Positions 31,689 to 41,111 of a DNA stretch of 64,000 nt are shown one piece after another. Position 1 is the stretch's first letter. Each line of letters starts with the position of its first letter. This DNA comes from an uncultured Muribaculaceae bacterium (GTDB taxonomy: Bacteria > Bacteroidota > Bacteroidia > Bacteroidales > Muribaculaceae): positions 62,001 to 126,000 of the forward strand of contig CAJUKU010000008.1 of the NCBI GenBank assembly GCA_910587425.1, in the 5' to 3' direction. Made by a program: the position numbers and the translations under genes. The notes under the pieces were generated by a model. The model worked only from the letters and a program-made list of their open reading frames with translations, did not search any database and had not been told where the DNA came from.

Positions 31689-33143
31689 ATGCATCAGGAA
31701 GAAACCGCTCCTCACGCCCCGTTCTATGCGGCACGGCAGGCTATACGCCGCCATGCCACGGGTGGCAATGTGTTGATATTCGCCACCGTGATGGCGCTTG
31801 TGATCGCTAACATACCGGCTATCAACGGTTATTATTTCAACTTCTGGGAGCAGGAGATGCGCCTGCAGCTTGGCGACTTCAACCTGTTCAGCCACGCAGG
31901 GCATCCCATGACGGTGCTCGAGTTTATCAACGACGCACTGATGGCGATCTTCTTTTTCTCCATTGGACTCGAGATCAAGCGCGAGGTTCTTGTCGGAGAA
32001 CTTTCGTCGTTCAAGCAGGCGCTTCTTCCGATCATGGGTGCTATAGGAGGTATGCTTGTTCCGGTAGGTATCTATTACCTCCTCAGCGCCGGTACACCAT
32101 ACAGCGGGGGAGCGGCTATACCGATGGCTACCGATATAGCATTCTCACTCGGAGTGCTTGCCATGCTCGGCTCACGCGTGCCGTTGTCGCTCAAGATATT
32201 CCTTACCACACTTGCGGTTGTCGACGATATCGGTGGAATAATAGTGATAGCCACATGCTATTCGACCCACATCGAGTTCATGCTTCTAATATATGCTGTG
32301 GTGTTGCTTGGAGTATTGATGCTCGGTAGCGCCATGCACATAAAGAGCCAGATATTCTACCTCGGTATCGGAGGCGTGGTGTGGTTCCTATTCCTCAACT
32401 CTGGCGTGCATCCCACTATCGCCGGTGTGCTGGTGGCATTCTGTGTACCGGCGAGCCCGGTGTTGCCCACGCGCAATTATATCAAGACAATCCGCCGATC
32501 CATTGCGCACTTCAAGCAGGAGGATGACGAGCGACTTGGCGCTGACCGCAATATTCTCTCTAAGGAGCAGATGAACTGGCTGAAAGAGATAGAAAGCGCA
32601 TCGGACAAGGTGATATCACCTCTGCAGGAACTTGAGGACAACCTTCATCCGGTAGTGAATAATTTCATAGTACCGCTGTTCGCTTTTGCCAATGCGGGAA
32701 TCCTTCTGCTCGGACTTGATCCGGCATCGGTAGTGGAGGGGATTAGCCTCGCTATAATCTGTGGTCTGTTTATCGGTAAATTCCTCGGCATCCTGCTTTT
32801 CTCATGGCTCACGGTCAAACTGCATCTCGCTCCTATGCCCCAACACGCAAACTGGAAGATGATGGCTTCAGTGGCGATGCTCGGCGGTATTGGTTTTACG
32901 GTATCACTGTTTATCGCTACGCTCACGTTCAGCGGATCAGACACAGCGAGCATAGATATGCTTAACCATGCGAAACTTGGTATCGTCGCCGGTTCGCTGT
33001 TATCCGGTATAGTAGGTTTCTTTATGCTGAAGCACACGCTGCCTAAGCATGGTGAACTTCCTGACGAAGGTGCTGATGCGGAAAATGAGTCTGAGCATAA
33101 TGCCGGCTGCGCATGTTGTGCAGCCGCCGACAAAAATGACTAA
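31689..33143 (+). CDS. nhaA: Na+/H+ antiporter NhaA
   Basis: 484 residues, about twelve helices. The conserved SIGLEIKREVLVGEL segment, the TM4 region ATDIAFSLGVLAML, and the ion-binding Asp pair in LAVVDDIGGIIVIA (equivalent to D163/D164 of E. coli) are all present. NhaA exports one Na+ for two H+ at alkaline pH. The tail is about 60 residues longer than in E. coli, hydrophilic and acidic, and ends with a Cys cluster CACC. It is 42 bases after lepA and 13 bases before the nitroreductase. Confidence 0.95.
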   Translation: MHQEETAPHAPFYAARQAIRRHATGGNVLIFATVMALVIANIPAINGYYFNFWEQEMRLQLGDFNLFSHAGHPMTVLEFINDALMAIFFFSIGLEIKREVLVGELSSFKQALLPIMGAIGGMLVPVGIYYLLSAGTPYSGGAAIPMATDIAFSLGVLAMLGSRVPLSLKIFLTTLAVVDDIGGIIVIATCYSTHIEFMLLIYAVVLLGVLMLGSAMHIKSQIFYLGIGGVVWFLFLNSGVHPTIAGVLVAFCVPASPVLPTRNYIKTIRRSIAHFKQEDDERLGADRNILSKEQMNWLKEIESASDKVISPLQELEDNLHPVVNNFIVPLFAFANAGILLLGLDPASVVEGISLAIICGLFIGKFLGILLFSWLTVKLHLAPMPQHANWKMMASVAMLGGIGFTVSLFIATLTFSGSDTASIDMLNHAKLGIVAGSLLSGIVGFFMLKHTLPKHGELPDEGADAENESEHNAGCACCAAADKND

Positions 33144-33156
33144 TTCCCGACATATC

Positions 33157-33819
33157 ATGAAATCACTGCTTTTTACTGCTGTTCTTATTATGACTGTTAT
33201 TACTGATGCATCGGCACAACGCCGTGGTTGCTGTCATGACGATAAGATATGTAACGATACAGAGACTCTGTGTCATGACAACACTGCTGACTGCTATTCT
33301 GAATCTGCGCTCAATGTATTGTTGACTAGACGTGGAATCCGCAATTACACTGATCAGGTGCCTTCGCGTGAACTTCTTGAAAAAGTGCTTGAGGCGGGGA
33401 CTTATGCACCTACAGGTATGGGTGCACAGTCGCCGGTGATTGTAGCCGTGACTGATCGTGCTACCCGCGACCGTCTGTCGCGCTTGAATGCCGCTGTCAT
33501 GGGGCGTGACGAGGATCCGTTCTACGGTGCTCCTGTGGTATTTGTTGTGCTTGCCGACCGGTCAAAGCCTACTTACGTCTACGACGGAGCGCTTGTGATG
33601 GGAAATCTAATGAACGCAGCCCGTGCGGTAGGACTCGGGAGCCGGTGGATCCACCGTGCCCGTGAAGTATTCGATTCACCCGAGGGAAAAGCCCTCCTTG
33701 CCGAGTGGGGTCTGGAAGGTGATTACGAGGGTATCGGCAACTGTATCATAGGTTATCCTGCGGGTGCAGCTCCGGAGCCTAAACCTCGCAAAGCCGACTA
33801 TATCCATTGGGTAGAGTAA
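33157..33819 (+). CDS. Exported nitroreductase-family protein with Cys-rich N-terminus
   Basis: 220 residues from the ATG at 33157; a longer frame into nhaA is rejected because this start yields a clean signal peptide (LLFTAVLIMTVITDASA-Q). After the signal is a short Cys/His/Asp-rich stretch with CC, C, C and C within about 25 residues. The nitroreductase core follows: LLTRRGIRNYTDQVPSRE (FMN phosphate-binding Arg), TYAPTGMGAQSPV, GALVMGNLMNAARAVGLGS, and CIIGYPAG. FMN enzymes of this family reduce nitro groups, quinones or flavins with NAD(P)H; export from the cytoplasm is unusual. Confidence 0.82.
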   Translation: MKSLLFTAVLIMTVITDASAQRRGCCHDDKICNDTETLCHDNTADCYSESALNVLLTRRGIRNYTDQVPSRELLEKVLEAGTYAPTGMGAQSPVIVAVTDRATRDRLSRLNAAVMGRDEDPFYGAPVVFVVLADRSKPTYVYDGALVMGNLMNAARAVGLGSRWIHRAREVFDSPEGKALLAEWGLEGDYEGIGNCIIGYPAGAAPEPKPRKADYIHWVE

Positions 33820-33873
33820 TACATACCGTCGCATTCCGACAAATATTATTGAGAAACCAATAAACCATTCACT

Positions 33874-35070
33874 ATGATAAAGATTTCAAACCGGGTTGAG
33901 TCACTCTCCCCCTCACAGACTCTTGCAATGTCGCAGAAAAGCACTGAGCTTCGCGCTCAGGGAGTCGACGTCATCAACCTTTCGGTAGGTGAGCCTGATT
34001 TCAATACGCCTGACCACATCAAGGATGCGGCAAAACGCGCAATCGATAAAAATTTCACCTTCTACACTCCTGTTGCTGGCTACATGTCGCTCCGTAAAGC
34101 GATTGCTGATAATCTCCGTCAGGTGAACGGTGTGGAATACGCACCTGAACAGATTGTCGTTTCAGGTGGTGCCAAACAGGCTCTGTGCAACGCCATTCTG
34201 GCTGTGGTCAATCCTGGTGACGAGGTGATCATCCCGACTCCGGCGTGGGTAAGCTACGTGGAGATGGTAAAGCTCGCGGAGGGTAAGAACGTGCTTGTCC
34301 CTGCCGGCATAGAACAGGATTTCAAGATAACTCCCCGGCAGCTCCGTGAGGCTATCACCCCGCGCACACGTCTCATCATACTCTGCTCGCCGAGCAATCC
34401 GACCGGAAGTGTCTACTCACGCAGTGAGCTTCAGGCGCTCGTTGATGTCCTCAAGGAACATCCGCAGGTGACAATCGTTGCTGACGAGATCTATCAGCAT
34501 ATCAACTTTACAGGCAGCTTTACTTCGCTTGGCGCATTCCCGGAGATAAGCGACCGCGTGATAGTGGTCAACGGCGTTTCGAAGGCATACGCCATGACCG
34601 GCTGGCGCATAGGTTTCATCGCAGCTCCACTCAATCTTGCAAAAGCGGCTACAAAACTTCAGAGCCAGTACACATCCAATCCGTCATCAATTGCCCAGAA
34701 AGCAGCGGAAGCGGCTTATACCGGTTCGCAGGAGTGTGTTGAGACCATGCGTCAGGCATTTGAGCGTCGTCGTGACCTTGTAGTCGGACTCGCGCGTGAG
34801 ATACCCGGTCTACGTGTGAATGTTCCGCAGGGTGCATTCTATCTCTTCCCTGAAGTAAGCTCCTATTTCGGCAAGCATTATGGCGACCGCGTGATAAACA
34901 ACGACACCGATCTTGCCATGTATCTTCTTGAGGAGGGGCATGTGGCGACGGTTGCCGGCGAGGCTTTCTGCCTGCCCGGATATATCCGCTTGAGCTACGC
35001 TACTTCCGATGACAATATCCGTGAGGCAATGCGCCGTATCGCCTGTGCACTCTCCAAACTCGAGAAATAA
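33874..35070 (+). CDS. aspC: Aspartate aminotransferase (class I, PLP-dependent)
   Basis: 398 residues. Starts SNRVESLSPSQTLAMSQKS, typical of the prokaryotic subgroup I-gamma enzymes. PLP contacts: SGGAKQALCNAI, SPSNPTGSVY (Asn), VADEIYQHI (Asp), and the Schiff-base Lys in VNGVSKAYAMTGWRIGF (about residue 233). Arg for the substrate carboxylate is in GYIRLSYA. It transfers the amino group between aspartate and 2-oxoglutarate; some members also accept prephenate. Full length. Confidence 0.93.
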   Translation: MIKISNRVESLSPSQTLAMSQKSTELRAQGVDVINLSVGEPDFNTPDHIKDAAKRAIDKNFTFYTPVAGYMSLRKAIADNLRQVNGVEYAPEQIVVSGGAKQALCNAILAVVNPGDEVIIPTPAWVSYVEMVKLAEGKNVLVPAGIEQDFKITPRQLREAITPRTRLIILCSPSNPTGSVYSRSELQALVDVLKEHPQVTIVADEIYQHINFTGSFTSLGAFPEISDRVIVVNGVSKAYAMTGWRIGFIAAPLNLAKAATKLQSQYTSNPSSIAQKAAEAAYTGSQECVETMRQAFERRRDLVVGLAREIPGLRVNVPQGAFYLFPEVSSYFGKHYGDRVINNDTDLAMYLLEEGHVATVAGEAFCLPGYIRLSYATSDDNIREAMRRIACALSKLEK

Positions 35071-35079
35071 CAGCCGGAT

Positions 35080-36183
35080 ATGATGAAATTATTCGTAGCA
35101 GGTGTTGCCGCGGGGTTGTCAGTTCTCGCTGCATCCTGTGGTGGACACTCCGCGGGAGGTGATGCCGTTGACACCCTGTCGCTCACCGGAGAGGTGATAA
35201 TCCCTTACGATTCGCTCCGGAATCCGCATTCGATCTACACTGTAGGCGATCGTCTGTATCTCATAAACGGCAATAAGAATGAGACTTATGCCGATGAGTT
35301 TGCTACTGACGGTCGCAAGCTTGGTGAACTTTTACCCAAGGGTCAAGGCCCGGGTGAGCTCTCATTCATCTACAATATGGGCTTTGACCAGATGCGCAAG
35401 CAGCTTCAGTTCGTAGTCGGACTTGGTAAGATGAAGGTGCTTGAAGGAATGGGGACAGACAGCACACGGCTTATAGATAATGCTGTGGATTTCGGATGGA
35501 AGTCGGGTGAGAATAAGGATTCGCTGTTCGCGCCAGGGATGCAGATGTTTATCCTTGCCGATGGCACGGTGGTTACGTCCAATTCAAACCGTAACGGTAT
35601 GTTTGCAGCTTTCACCCCTGATGGAAAGCTTAAGAATCTCGCAGGAGAATACCCGCCGCTGAGCGACTTCGGCGATGGAATGCCGGAATATATGGTCTAT
35701 AACTTCCTGCAGCCACGCATAGGCACCAATGGTGACGGATCGCGCTTTTTTTCTGTGATAGGATCTGCTGATATGTTTGAGACCGGTGTCCTCGACGGTG
35801 ATTCGATAAAAGTCAACACAAAATACATGGCGCCACCGAAGGGTATCAATGTGAAGGTGTTCGATACGTACAGCAGCTTTGAATATGGTGAGGACTATAT
35901 GGCATATTTCGGCAGGCTTGCCACGTCCGACAATCATGCGTACGTAAGTTATTCCGGTATTCCCGCCCGCGATAAGGCATCGTTGGAAACGGAGATGAAA
36001 GCCGGTGAGATACCTGCGGTGACTGAGTTGCGCGTCTATGATTTCGATGGAAATGTGAGGCGTGTGATCCGTCTCGACTGTGTTGTTGTCGGTTGGGCTG
36101 TCAGTGCCGACGACTCCACGCTTTATGCCATTGGTGAGAATGATGAGGATGGCTTTTTCGTGAAGCGCTACGATTTAAATTGA
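35080..36183 (+). CDS. 6-bladed beta-propeller lipoprotein (TolB-like/BF3164-like)
   Basis: 367 residues. Lipobox SVLAASCGG (Cys about 20). The mature part has repeated beta-propeller strands, for example SIYTVGDRLYLINGNKN, PKGQGPGELSFIYNMGFD and VVVGWAVSADDSTLYAIGEND. The GQGPGE motif and length match the TolB-like six-blade lipoproteins that are abundant in Bacteroidetes. No catalytic residues are evident. It starts 9 bases after the aminotransferase stop. Function unknown. Confidence 0.75.
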   Translation: MMKLFVAGVAAGLSVLAASCGGHSAGGDAVDTLSLTGEVIIPYDSLRNPHSIYTVGDRLYLINGNKNETYADEFATDGRKLGELLPKGQGPGELSFIYNMGFDQMRKQLQFVVGLGKMKVLEGMGTDSTRLIDNAVDFGWKSGENKDSLFAPGMQMFILADGTVVTSNSNRNGMFAAFTPDGKLKNLAGEYPPLSDFGDGMPEYMVYNFLQPRIGTNGDGSRFFSVIGSADMFETGVLDGDSIKVNTKYMAPPKGINVKVFDTYSSFEYGEDYMAYFGRLATSDNHAYVSYSGIPARDKASLETEMKAGEIPAVTELRVYDFDGNVRRVIRLDCVVVGWAVSADDSTLYAIGENDEDGFFVKRYDLN

Positions 36184-36239
36184 TCTGCTGAATCAGAACC
36201 AACGGGTGGCGACCGACGTTTATAATAAAACGTTTCAAC

Positions 36240-37643
36240 ATGTCGCCAATTCGACAAAAAATAAAGCTGCGCATGCTGCGTGCCGCCATAAGGGCGGCAC
36301 GCTGGCGTGAGCGGCATATTTCGGACAATGCCGCGGCGTTCATTGTAGCGACGGTTACCGGACTTGCAGCCGGAACCGGGGCTTTTGTGTTGAAATGGAT
36401 GGTAGCGTCAGTGACGCGTTTTCTGACGCACGGTCTGCGTCTTGACGGCGCGAACTGGATTTTTCTCCTTATACCTGTCGCCGGAATCATCCTTACGGGA
36501 ATATATGTGCGCTACATATTGCGCGACGATATAACCCATGGAGTGAGCAAGCTCATGGCAGATCTCCGGAAACGGATCTATAAATTACGCCTTCATCTGA
36601 CTTACTCACCCCTTATCGCCAGTACGCTTACTCTCGGTTTCGGAGGTTCCGCAGGATCGGAAGGTCCTATAGCCTATGCCGGTGCGGCAATGGGTAGCAA
36701 TCTTGCCCGTCTGGCGCGGTTCAGCCCGCAGCTTATGATGATAATGGTGGGATGCGGTGCCGGAGCCGGTATCGCCGGGATTTTCAAGGCTCCTGTCGGC
36801 GGATTCCTGTTCACACTCGAAGTGCTGCGCATGGAACTGACTACGGTCTCTGTCATTGCCTTGTTCACCGCCTGTATAGTTGCCGGAATGACAGCTTTTG
36901 CCTTGTCCGGTTTTACTTACGATCTTAATTTTCCGGGGGTGCATCTGTTTGAGCCGTCGATGTCCGGGTGGTATGTGGCTCTTGGTATTTTCTGCGGTCT
37001 TTACGCATTGTACTACTCGGCAATGATGCGCCGTATGCAGCACGTCTATGGTTCGGTGCGCTCACCCTGGCTGCGCAATCTTGCCGGCGGAGCAGTTCTG
37101 GCTCTGTCGATATTCCTGTTCCCATCGCTTTACGGCGAGGGGTACGGTGTGATGGGTCACCTTCTGTGCGGCGAACATTCGGCGATAACTGCCGGAAGTC
37201 TGTTCTACGGAATAGCGCCTGACGCATGGGCACTGATAATCGTAGCTGGAGCGATATTGCTTGTGAAGACATTTGCATGCTCAGCATCCAACAGTGCCGG
37301 CGGCGTGGCGGGCGATTTCGCCCCCACGTTATTTGCCGGATGTATAGCAGGTCTCTTTTTTGCCCTGACGGTAAACAAGATCTTTGATGCAGGGCTTCCG
37401 GTGAGCCATTTCGCTTTTGTCGCTATGGCGGGAGTGATGGCGGGCATAGTCCGCGCACCGCTCATGGCACTGTTTCTTGCAGTGGAGATGACCGGATGCG
37501 AGACCCTGTTCTTGCCGGCATTGATTGTCGCCGGCATATCATTCGGTGTGGTCAAGCTGTCGACACGTGCAGATTTCTATGCCTACAGTCATCTCCGCCG
37601 GTCGTTGCTTGAAAAGCATATATCGTCCGACCGGAAGCCCTGA
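36240..37643 (+). CDS. ClC-family anion transporter/channel
   Basis: 467 residues with about ten hydrophobic segments. ClC signatures: GSAGSEGPIAYAGAAMGS with the external gating Glu in SEGP, GAGAGIAGIFKAPVGGFLFTLEVL, and NSAGGVAGDFAPTLFAG. The internal proton-pathway Glu of E. coli ClC (E203) corresponds to Val here (TLEV), as in eukaryotic chloride channels. The first selectivity loop is THGVS instead of GSGIP. The fold is certain, but proton coupling and chloride selectivity are doubtful. It converges on the hydrolase gene with a 21-base gap. Confidence 0.9.
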   Translation: MSPIRQKIKLRMLRAAIRAARWRERHISDNAAAFIVATVTGLAAGTGAFVLKWMVASVTRFLTHGLRLDGANWIFLLIPVAGIILTGIYVRYILRDDITHGVSKLMADLRKRIYKLRLHLTYSPLIASTLTLGFGGSAGSEGPIAYAGAAMGSNLARLARFSPQLMMIMVGCGAGAGIAGIFKAPVGGFLFTLEVLRMELTTVSVIALFTACIVAGMTAFALSGFTYDLNFPGVHLFEPSMSGWYVALGIFCGLYALYYSAMMRRMQHVYGSVRSPWLRNLAGGAVLALSIFLFPSLYGEGYGVMGHLLCGEHSAITAGSLFYGIAPDAWALIIVAGAILLVKTFACSASNSAGGVAGDFAPTLFAGCIAGLFFALTVNKIFDAGLPVSHFAFVAMAGVMAGIVRAPLMALFLAVEMTGCETLFLPALIVAGISFGVVKLSTRADFYAYSHLRRSLLEKHISSDRKP

Positions 37644-37664
37644 TCCATATCCTTTAAACTCTTG

Positions 37665-38726
37665 TCAGAGGTACTTTTGATAGAACGAGGCTATCTCATC
37701 GAACGGGATTATGTCGATCTGATCGTATAGATCGCAGTGTGTCGCGTCCTTGACAGTCAGCAACTGTTTGTTATCCCCTTTAAGGAGCGCGAAGGTGTCC
37801 TTACCGAAATAATAGGAATGCGCTTTGTCGCCGTGTACGATCATTACGGCGTTTTCAAGCTCATCGGCATATTCAAAAAACTTGAAGTTCATAAAAGGGA
37901 GTGCTGATGTTGAGTTCCATCCGTCGGTGGAATTGCCGCTGCGGGGGTGAAATCCGCGTGAGGTTTTGTAGTAGGCATGGTAATCCTTGACAAACTGTGG
38001 CGCATCGTCGGGTAATGGATCTACAACACCTCCGGCACGCTGATAACGGCTGTTGCGGTAATCTTCCGTCCGCTGTTCGGCAAGGGCTCTACGGTTTGCG
38101 TTGCGCTTTTCGGCTGAATTGTCGGCATCGAAATATCCGTTTGCGGTGACGCGTGTCATGTCATACATCGTAGATGCAACAGTAGCCTTGATGCGCGGAT
38201 CGTTTATCGCTGCCTGTATCGCAATCCCTCCCCAGCCGCAGATGCCGAGAATGCCGATTCTGTCGGCATCGACATCAGGATGAGTTGATAGATAGTCAAC
38301 AGCCGCCGAAAAATCTTCGGTATTTATGTCGGGTGATGCGACGCGCCTCGGCATACCACCGCTCTCGCCTGTGAACGACGGATCGAAAGCTATCGTCAGG
38401 AAACCACGCTCTGCAAGTTGCTGGGCATACAGACCGCTCGATTGCTCCTTGACAGCGCCGAACGGACCGCTTATGGCTAACGCGGGCATTTTCCCCTTTG
38501 CATGGCGGGGTCTATACATGTCGGCGGCGATTGTCACTCCATAACGGTTGACAAACGTCACCTTGCGGTGGTCTACAATATCACTTTTCGGGAAGACTTT
38601 GTCCCACTCCTGTGTCAGCTCCAGTTTCTCCGCGGGAGCGACCGATGTGTCAGTATTCATATCCATATTATGACTGTTTGCTGTTAATGTGCCTGAAATA
38701 AGGGCTATCAGTAATGATGATTTCAT
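37665..38726 (-). CDS. Exported alpha/beta hydrolase (dienelactone hydrolase-like)
   Basis: 353 residues from the ATG at 38726, which gives a signal-like N-terminus (LLIALISGTLTANS); a start 14 codons upstream is rejected. Alpha/beta hydrolase features: ALAISGPFGAVKEQSS (oxyanion region), FDPSFTGESGG, the nucleophile elbow GICGWGGIA with Cys as probable nucleophile, MIVHGDKAHSYYFG and DATHCDLYD with the catalytic His. The Cys nucleophile and the overall order resemble YcjY/dienelactone hydrolase-like proteins. The divergent AraC gene probably controls it. Substrate unknown. Confidence 0.82.
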   Translation of the reverse strand: MKSSLLIALISGTLTANSHNMDMNTDTSVAPAEKLELTQEWDKVFPKSDIVDHRKVTFVNRYGVTIAADMYRPRHAKGKMPALAISGPFGAVKEQSSGLYAQQLAERGFLTIAFDPSFTGESGGMPRRVASPDINTEDFSAAVDYLSTHPDVDADRIGILGICGWGGIAIQAAINDPRIKATVASTMYDMTRVTANGYFDADNSAEKRNANRRALAEQRTEDYRNSRYQRAGGVVDPLPDDAPQFVKDYHAYYKTSRGFHPRSGNSTDGWNSTSALPFMNFKFFEYADELENAVMIVHGDKAHSYYFGKDTFALLKGDNKQLLTVKDATHCDLYDQIDIIPFDEIASFYQKYL

Positions 38727-38837
38727 GATGCAAAATAACAACCTGCCGCCTGAACCCCGCTTACCCATAATAAGGAAATCTTTACCTAAAAACGGTCATA
38801 ATGCCCCAATATGAAAATTATAAACTAACTTCGCGAC

Positions 38838-39740
38838 ATGGAAAAAAGAAGAATAAAACTTGACTCAATCGATGCATATAATAAATTATATGGATTGAAG
38901 ACATATCATCCTCTGGTGGCTGTTGTGGATCTCAAGGAGGCAAAATATGCGGTGAATCATCTTACGATAGATTATGGCGTCTACGCGCTGTTTCTAAAGA
39001 ACGGTGTCAATTGCTCCATAAAGTACGGACGGCGCAGTTATGACTATCAGGAGGGTACCGTGGTCAGTTTCTCGCCGGGTCAGGTGATAGATGTGGAGAT
39101 GGATAAAACGGAAGTCGGGCCTGACGTGATCGGATTGATTTTTCATCCCGATCTTATCTATGGAACGCCCCTTGCAGAGAAGATAAAATCGTTCTCGTTC
39201 TTTGATTACACCGAGATGGAGTCGCTTCATCTTTCGGAGGAGGAGAGGAATCAGTTTCTGTCCTGCCTCGGTCAGATCCGTAATGAGATAGAGCATCCGG
39301 TCGATCATCACTCAGCGGCGCTGCTCTCAGCCACGATTCAGGTTCTTGTCGAATACCTGCATCGTTTCTATGACCGCCAGTTCATCACGCGTCATAAAGT
39401 GAATTCCGATGTGGTGGCTGCATTTCAGCAGCAGCTGAAAGACTACTTCAATGGCGAGCAGGAGCGTTATGGGTTGCCCGGTGTTGCTTATTTCGCCGCC
39501 AAAGCCAATCTGTCGGCAGGATATTTTTCAGATCTGATCCGTAAAGAGACAGGTTCATCGCCAAAAGATATAATAACAAACCATGTAATTTCTATCGCGA
39601 AACACCGGCTTGCCACTGCCGGTGATGACATAAGCCGTGTGGCATACGGTCTCGGATTTGAATATCCTGCACACTTCACGCGCATGTTCAAGCGTATGAC
39701 CGGTGAGAGTCCAACCCAATACCGCTCCAAACTGAACTGA
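38838..39740 (+). CDS. AraC-family transcriptional regulator
   Basis: 300 residues. An N-terminal cupin-like sensor region (about 30-110; RSYDYQEGTVVSFSPGQVI) is followed by a helical linker and the double HTH of AraC/XylS at the end: KANLSAGYFSDLIRKETG and VAYGLGFEYPAHFTRMFKRMTGESPTQYR. Divergent from the alpha/beta hydrolase gene with a 111-base shared control region, so it probably regulates that gene. A near-consensus TAACTTCG lies at 38826-38833, very close to the ATG. Confidence 0.9.
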   Translation: MEKRRIKLDSIDAYNKLYGLKTYHPLVAVVDLKEAKYAVNHLTIDYGVYALFLKNGVNCSIKYGRRSYDYQEGTVVSFSPGQVIDVEMDKTEVGPDVIGLIFHPDLIYGTPLAEKIKSFSFFDYTEMESLHLSEEERNQFLSCLGQIRNEIEHPVDHHSAALLSATIQVLVEYLHRFYDRQFITRHKVNSDVVAAFQQQLKDYFNGEQERYGLPGVAYFAAKANLSAGYFSDLIRKETGSSPKDIITNHVISIAKHRLATAGDDISRVAYGLGFEYPAHFTRMFKRMTGESPTQYRSKLN

Positions 39741-39794
39741 GAATGTTTTCCTGTTGTAATTGATAGCGACAAGATACGACAAGACAAAAAAACA

Positions 39795-39824
39795 GACGCG
39801 CCCCGTTCCAGTACGGGGCGCGTC
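39795..39824 (-). terminator. Terminator of gyrA-TPR transcript
   Basis: GACGCGCCCCGT (39795-39806) pairs perfectly with ACGGGGCGCGTC (39813-39824), loop TCCAGT. On the minus strand it runs into seven T (39792-39786). It also lies 55 bases after the convergent AraC gene and may serve it. Confidence 0.88.
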
Positions 39825-39848
39825 GCTGTTTATCAGTTATATTGATTC

Positions 39849-41066
39849 TTACATGTTCTGCCAGTATTCGGCTTTGTCCTCATATCCCTTGCCGAGACGA
39901 TAGTAGACGCGGTAGAGGAGGTTGGGAACCTTGGTCATATTCACTTCGTCAAGTCCGTATGCCTTTTCGAAGAGTTCGGCAGCCTGGAGGAGCAGGGGAT
40001 TGACCTGTGCATCGATCTGCGATGCATCGAGGGTTTCCTCGAGCTGGACAGCCTTGTTGTAGATGATACGTCCCTTGTCGTAGTAGTTCTTGCCCTGCTC
40101 GGGTGAGAGCTCGATAGCCTTATCGAAGCATTCGATAGCCTTATCGTTCTGATCCTGCTGCTCGTATACAATGCCGAGGATATCGTAAAGCTGAGCCTTG
40201 ACAGCTACATCGTCGGTCGATGCGATAGCCTGCTCGCAGAGGCTCTGGCAGCCTGCGAAATCGTTCTGGTCGAGTTTCTCATTGATGAGTTGACCGATGA
40301 ACTGTATGTTCTGTGTTCCGTAAAGGTCATAACCCTTATGCGCGAGAGCCATCATTGCAGTGGTGTCTTCGAGTCGGCGTGCAGCCTCGATACCATATAC
40401 ATATACGTCTATGTTGCGATAACCGGTCTTCTCGATTTGCTCAACCTTGGCGAGTGCCTCCGCATTCATGTCGGCAGAAAGAGCTGAAAGAAGCTGGTAG
40501 TACATCATGTTGCCGACGATTGTGTCGGGATCGCCGTCAAACTTATCCTTGCCGAGGAGCTCGTTGTCAGGAAGTTTCACATAGATTTCCCAAGCGTCGT
40601 ATGCGCCCTTGAAGTCCTGTGCCTCGAAGAGGAACACACCGGCATTCTTGAGCTGTGCATAGTTGTTCTTGAGAGTCTTGATCATCTCTTTGGTGTACTT
40701 GGGCTTCACCTTGCCTTTTGCGTCGGGCTGCTGATCCAGAGGAATGGCAGTGAAATAGCATCCGTAGCCATCGATGATTGCCTGACCGGCTTTCTTCTTT
40801 TTGTCTGTGTCAAGCGCGTTTCCAAGCTGCTCCTGAATGTAGAGATCGTCGTAGAGACCGAAGTTTGCCTTACCTGCGAGATACCAGGGCTGAGGAAGAT
40901 TCATGGTCGAGGGATCGGTGAGAGCCGGCTTGATCTGGTTTGCGATAGCCTCGTAATTGGGCTTGCTTTCCTTGAGTGCATGATCAACGTCTTTCACGAG
41001 ATCCGCCTGTGCTGAGAGTGTCATGCCTGTGGCAAGACAGATCCCCAATAGACTGAACTTTTTCAT
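39849..41066 (-). CDS. Exported TPR-repeat protein
   Basis: 405 residues from the ATG at 41066 (MKKFSLLGICLATGMTLSAQ-A signal peptide); a TTG three codons upstream is rejected. The mature protein is all-helical with TPR units, the clearest being DILGIVYEQQDQNDKAIECFDKAIELSP and GKNYYDKGRIIYNKAV. It starts 45 bases after the gyrA stop on the same strand and has no promoter of its own that I can see, so it is probably co-transcribed with gyrA. TPR proteins scaffold protein complexes; no partner is evident. Confidence 0.85.
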   Translation of the reverse strand: MKKFSLLGICLATGMTLSAQADLVKDVDHALKESKPNYEAIANQIKPALTDPSTMNLPQPWYLAGKANFGLYDDLYIQEQLGNALDTDKKKKAGQAIIDGYGCYFTAIPLDQQPDAKGKVKPKYTKEMIKTLKNNYAQLKNAGVFLFEAQDFKGAYDAWEIYVKLPDNELLGKDKFDGDPDTIVGNMMYYQLLSALSADMNAEALAKVEQIEKTGYRNIDVYVYGIEAARRLEDTTAMMALAHKGYDLYGTQNIQFIGQLINEKLDQNDFAGCQSLCEQAIASTDDVAVKAQLYDILGIVYEQQDQNDKAIECFDKAIELSPEQGKNYYDKGRIIYNKAVQLEETLDASQIDAQVNPLLLQAAELFEKAYGLDEVNMTKVPNLLYRVYYRLGKGYEDKAEYWQNM

Positions 41067-41111
41067 ATTCGTCAAGTTTGTATTTGGTTGTTTGTTAATT
41101 TAAGGTACGTT

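Noticed and set aside
35406..35937. Antisense frames in the propeller lipoprotein gene
   Set aside because: Shadows of the plus-strand gene, which has a lipobox and propeller repeats.
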